Below are positions 6,097 through 6,737 of a DNA stretch of 6,737 bases, in pieces. Numbering within the stretch: position 1 is the stretch's first letter; each line of letters starts with the position of its first letter. The position numbers were made by a program, and so were the translations under genes. Source of the DNA: Acidobacteriaceae bacterium. GTDB taxonomy: Bacteria > Acidobacteriota > Terriglobia > Terriglobales > Acidobacteriaceae. Under the pieces are notes generated by a model, which saw only the letters and a program-made list of their open reading frames with translations, had not been told where the DNA came from and searched no databases. The DNA is taken from the NCBI GenBank assembly GCA_003162495.1, contig PMOF01000163.1, positions 1 through 6,737 on the forward strand. Direction: 5' to 3'.

Positions 6097-6737
6097 CGAG
6101 GCGACTCCTCCGAACGCAACTGAATCAGGAACTCATCGAGCAGATTGGCGGCCACGCGTTTGCGGTATTCGGCAGTGGAGCGAATGTCGTCAATGGGTTT
6201 GACCTCCGCCAGCAAGGCAGTGCGAGCGGATTGCATGGTGCGGGTGTCGATGGGCTGGCCCAGTAGCACGGATTCGGTTTGAGAAAGCCGCGTGGGAAAG
6301 GGCGCGAGGCTTGCAGCTCCCAGACGAATTTCACGAAGCAGTCCGTCTTCAAGCAGCGCCGTCGCGGCCAACGCGACTTTGGCAATGGCCATGGCGCGCC
6401 GCGTTCCCACCTTGCGCAGATATTGGCGATGATGGGCGAATCGAAGCGGCAGATGGATGGCATAGAGCAACTCATCGGAGGCCATGACATTGCGCTTGTA
6501 GCCGATATGGAAATCCGAATAGGGGATGCGACGGCGGCCGCGCAGAGACACCAACTCGATCTCCGCGTCGTAGACGAGCAGGGCAGGCGACGAGTCCGCT
6601 GCCGGCGATCCGTTGACCAGATTGCCGCCCAGGGTCGCGCGGCTTTGGTTGGCGATGCAGCCGATCCAGCTTGCGGCTTTGGCAAGCAGCGGCAGTTGCC
6701 CTGCGACGCCCGCGTGTGCGCGCAGATCGCGAAAGGT
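6093..6737 (-). CDS. xdhB: Xanthine dehydrogenase FAD-binding subunit (5'-truncated by window edge)
   Basis: The frame enters at base 6737 and yields 214 C-terminal residues; roughly 70-80 residues, including the first FAD-binding glycine motif, lie outside. RATLGGNLVNGSPAAD at 33-48 of the fragment is the second FAD-binding signature of the molybdopterin-dehydrogenase FAD domain. KVGTRRAMAIAKVALAA and, near the end, STAEYRKRVAANLL fit the C-terminal CO-dehydrogenase-flavoprotein domain. In xanthine dehydrogenase this subunit passes electrons from the Fe-S clusters to NAD+. The family also serves CO, nicotinate and aldehyde dehydrogenases. The xanthine assignment therefore rests on the directly downstream uraD, uraH and pucL genes rather than on residues here. 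The Mo-binding and 2Fe-2S subunits are not in the window. The stop overlaps the uraD start as ATGA. Confidence 0.87.
   Translation of the reverse strand, partial: TFRDLRAHAGVAGQLPLLAKAASWIGCIANQSRATLGGNLVNGSPAADSSPALLVYDAEIELVSLRGRRRIPYSDFHIGYKRNVMASDELLYAIHLPLRFAHHRQYLRKVGTRRAMAIAKVALAATALLEDGLLREIRLGAASLAPFPTRLSQTESVLLGQPIDTRTMQSARTALLAEVKPIDDIRSTAEYRKRVAANLLDEFLIQLRSEESPR
6105..6111 (-). promoter_or_regulatory. Shine-Dalgarno of uraD inside the end of xdhB
   Basis: GGAGGAG on the minus strand lies 8 nt before the uraD ATG and within the last xdhB codons (the Arg-Ser-Glu-Glu region). It is the strongest ribosome-binding site in the window and fixes the uraD start. Confidence 0.75.

Noticed and set aside
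1..6737. Insertion sequences, CRISPR arrays, tRNA or rRNA genes
   Set aside because: I saw no transposase, regularly spaced direct repeats, cloverleaf-like sequences or rRNA-like sequence on either strand.

Overview
The window looks like chromosomal DNA of a GC-rich, Gram-negative soil-type bacterium, most likely an Acidobacteriota (Terriglobia-like). The main clue is the long outer-membrane receptor with an N-terminal carboxypeptidase-regulatory (CnaB-like) domain, a gene type that is greatly expanded in that phylum. The taxonomic call is an inference from architecture and composition, not from a marker gene.

Layout. Positions 1-3524 (minus strand) hold most of one TonB-dependent-receptor-like outer-membrane protein. 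It has a TTG start and a signal peptide, and its C-terminus runs off the left edge. Positions 3525-3821 are a 297-bp divergent intergenic region, richer in A and T than its surroundings. It contains three dyad-symmetric elements and weak sigma70-like promoter candidates in both directions. Positions 3822-4412 (plus strand) encode a MocA-type molybdenum-cofactor cytidylyltransferase. Positions 4415-6737 (minus strand) hold a tight operon read right to left: the FAD-binding subunit of a xanthine dehydrogenase (5'-truncated at the right edge), OHCU decarboxylase (uraD), 5-hydroxyisourate hydrolase (uraH) and factor-independent urate oxidase (pucL).

How the genes work together. The operon covers xanthine to urate (the Mo- and FAD-dependent dehydrogenase, of which one subunit is visible). 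It then covers urate to 5-hydroxyisourate (PucL), to OHCU (UraH), to S-allantoin (UraD). MocA plausibly makes the cytidine-dinucleotide form of the Mo cofactor that xanthine dehydrogenases of this family use, which explains its place beside them. Junctions in the operon are ATGA overlaps (xdhB/uraD and uraD/uraH) or a 3-nt gap (uraH/pucL), so translational coupling is likely. mocA and pucL converge with only 2 bp between their stop codons. Whether the receptor belongs functionally to purine use cannot be decided from this window.

Overall this is a recognisable purine-catabolism locus. I did not find a clearly novel system. The least explained parts are the dyad elements between the receptor and mocA, and the receptor's substrate.
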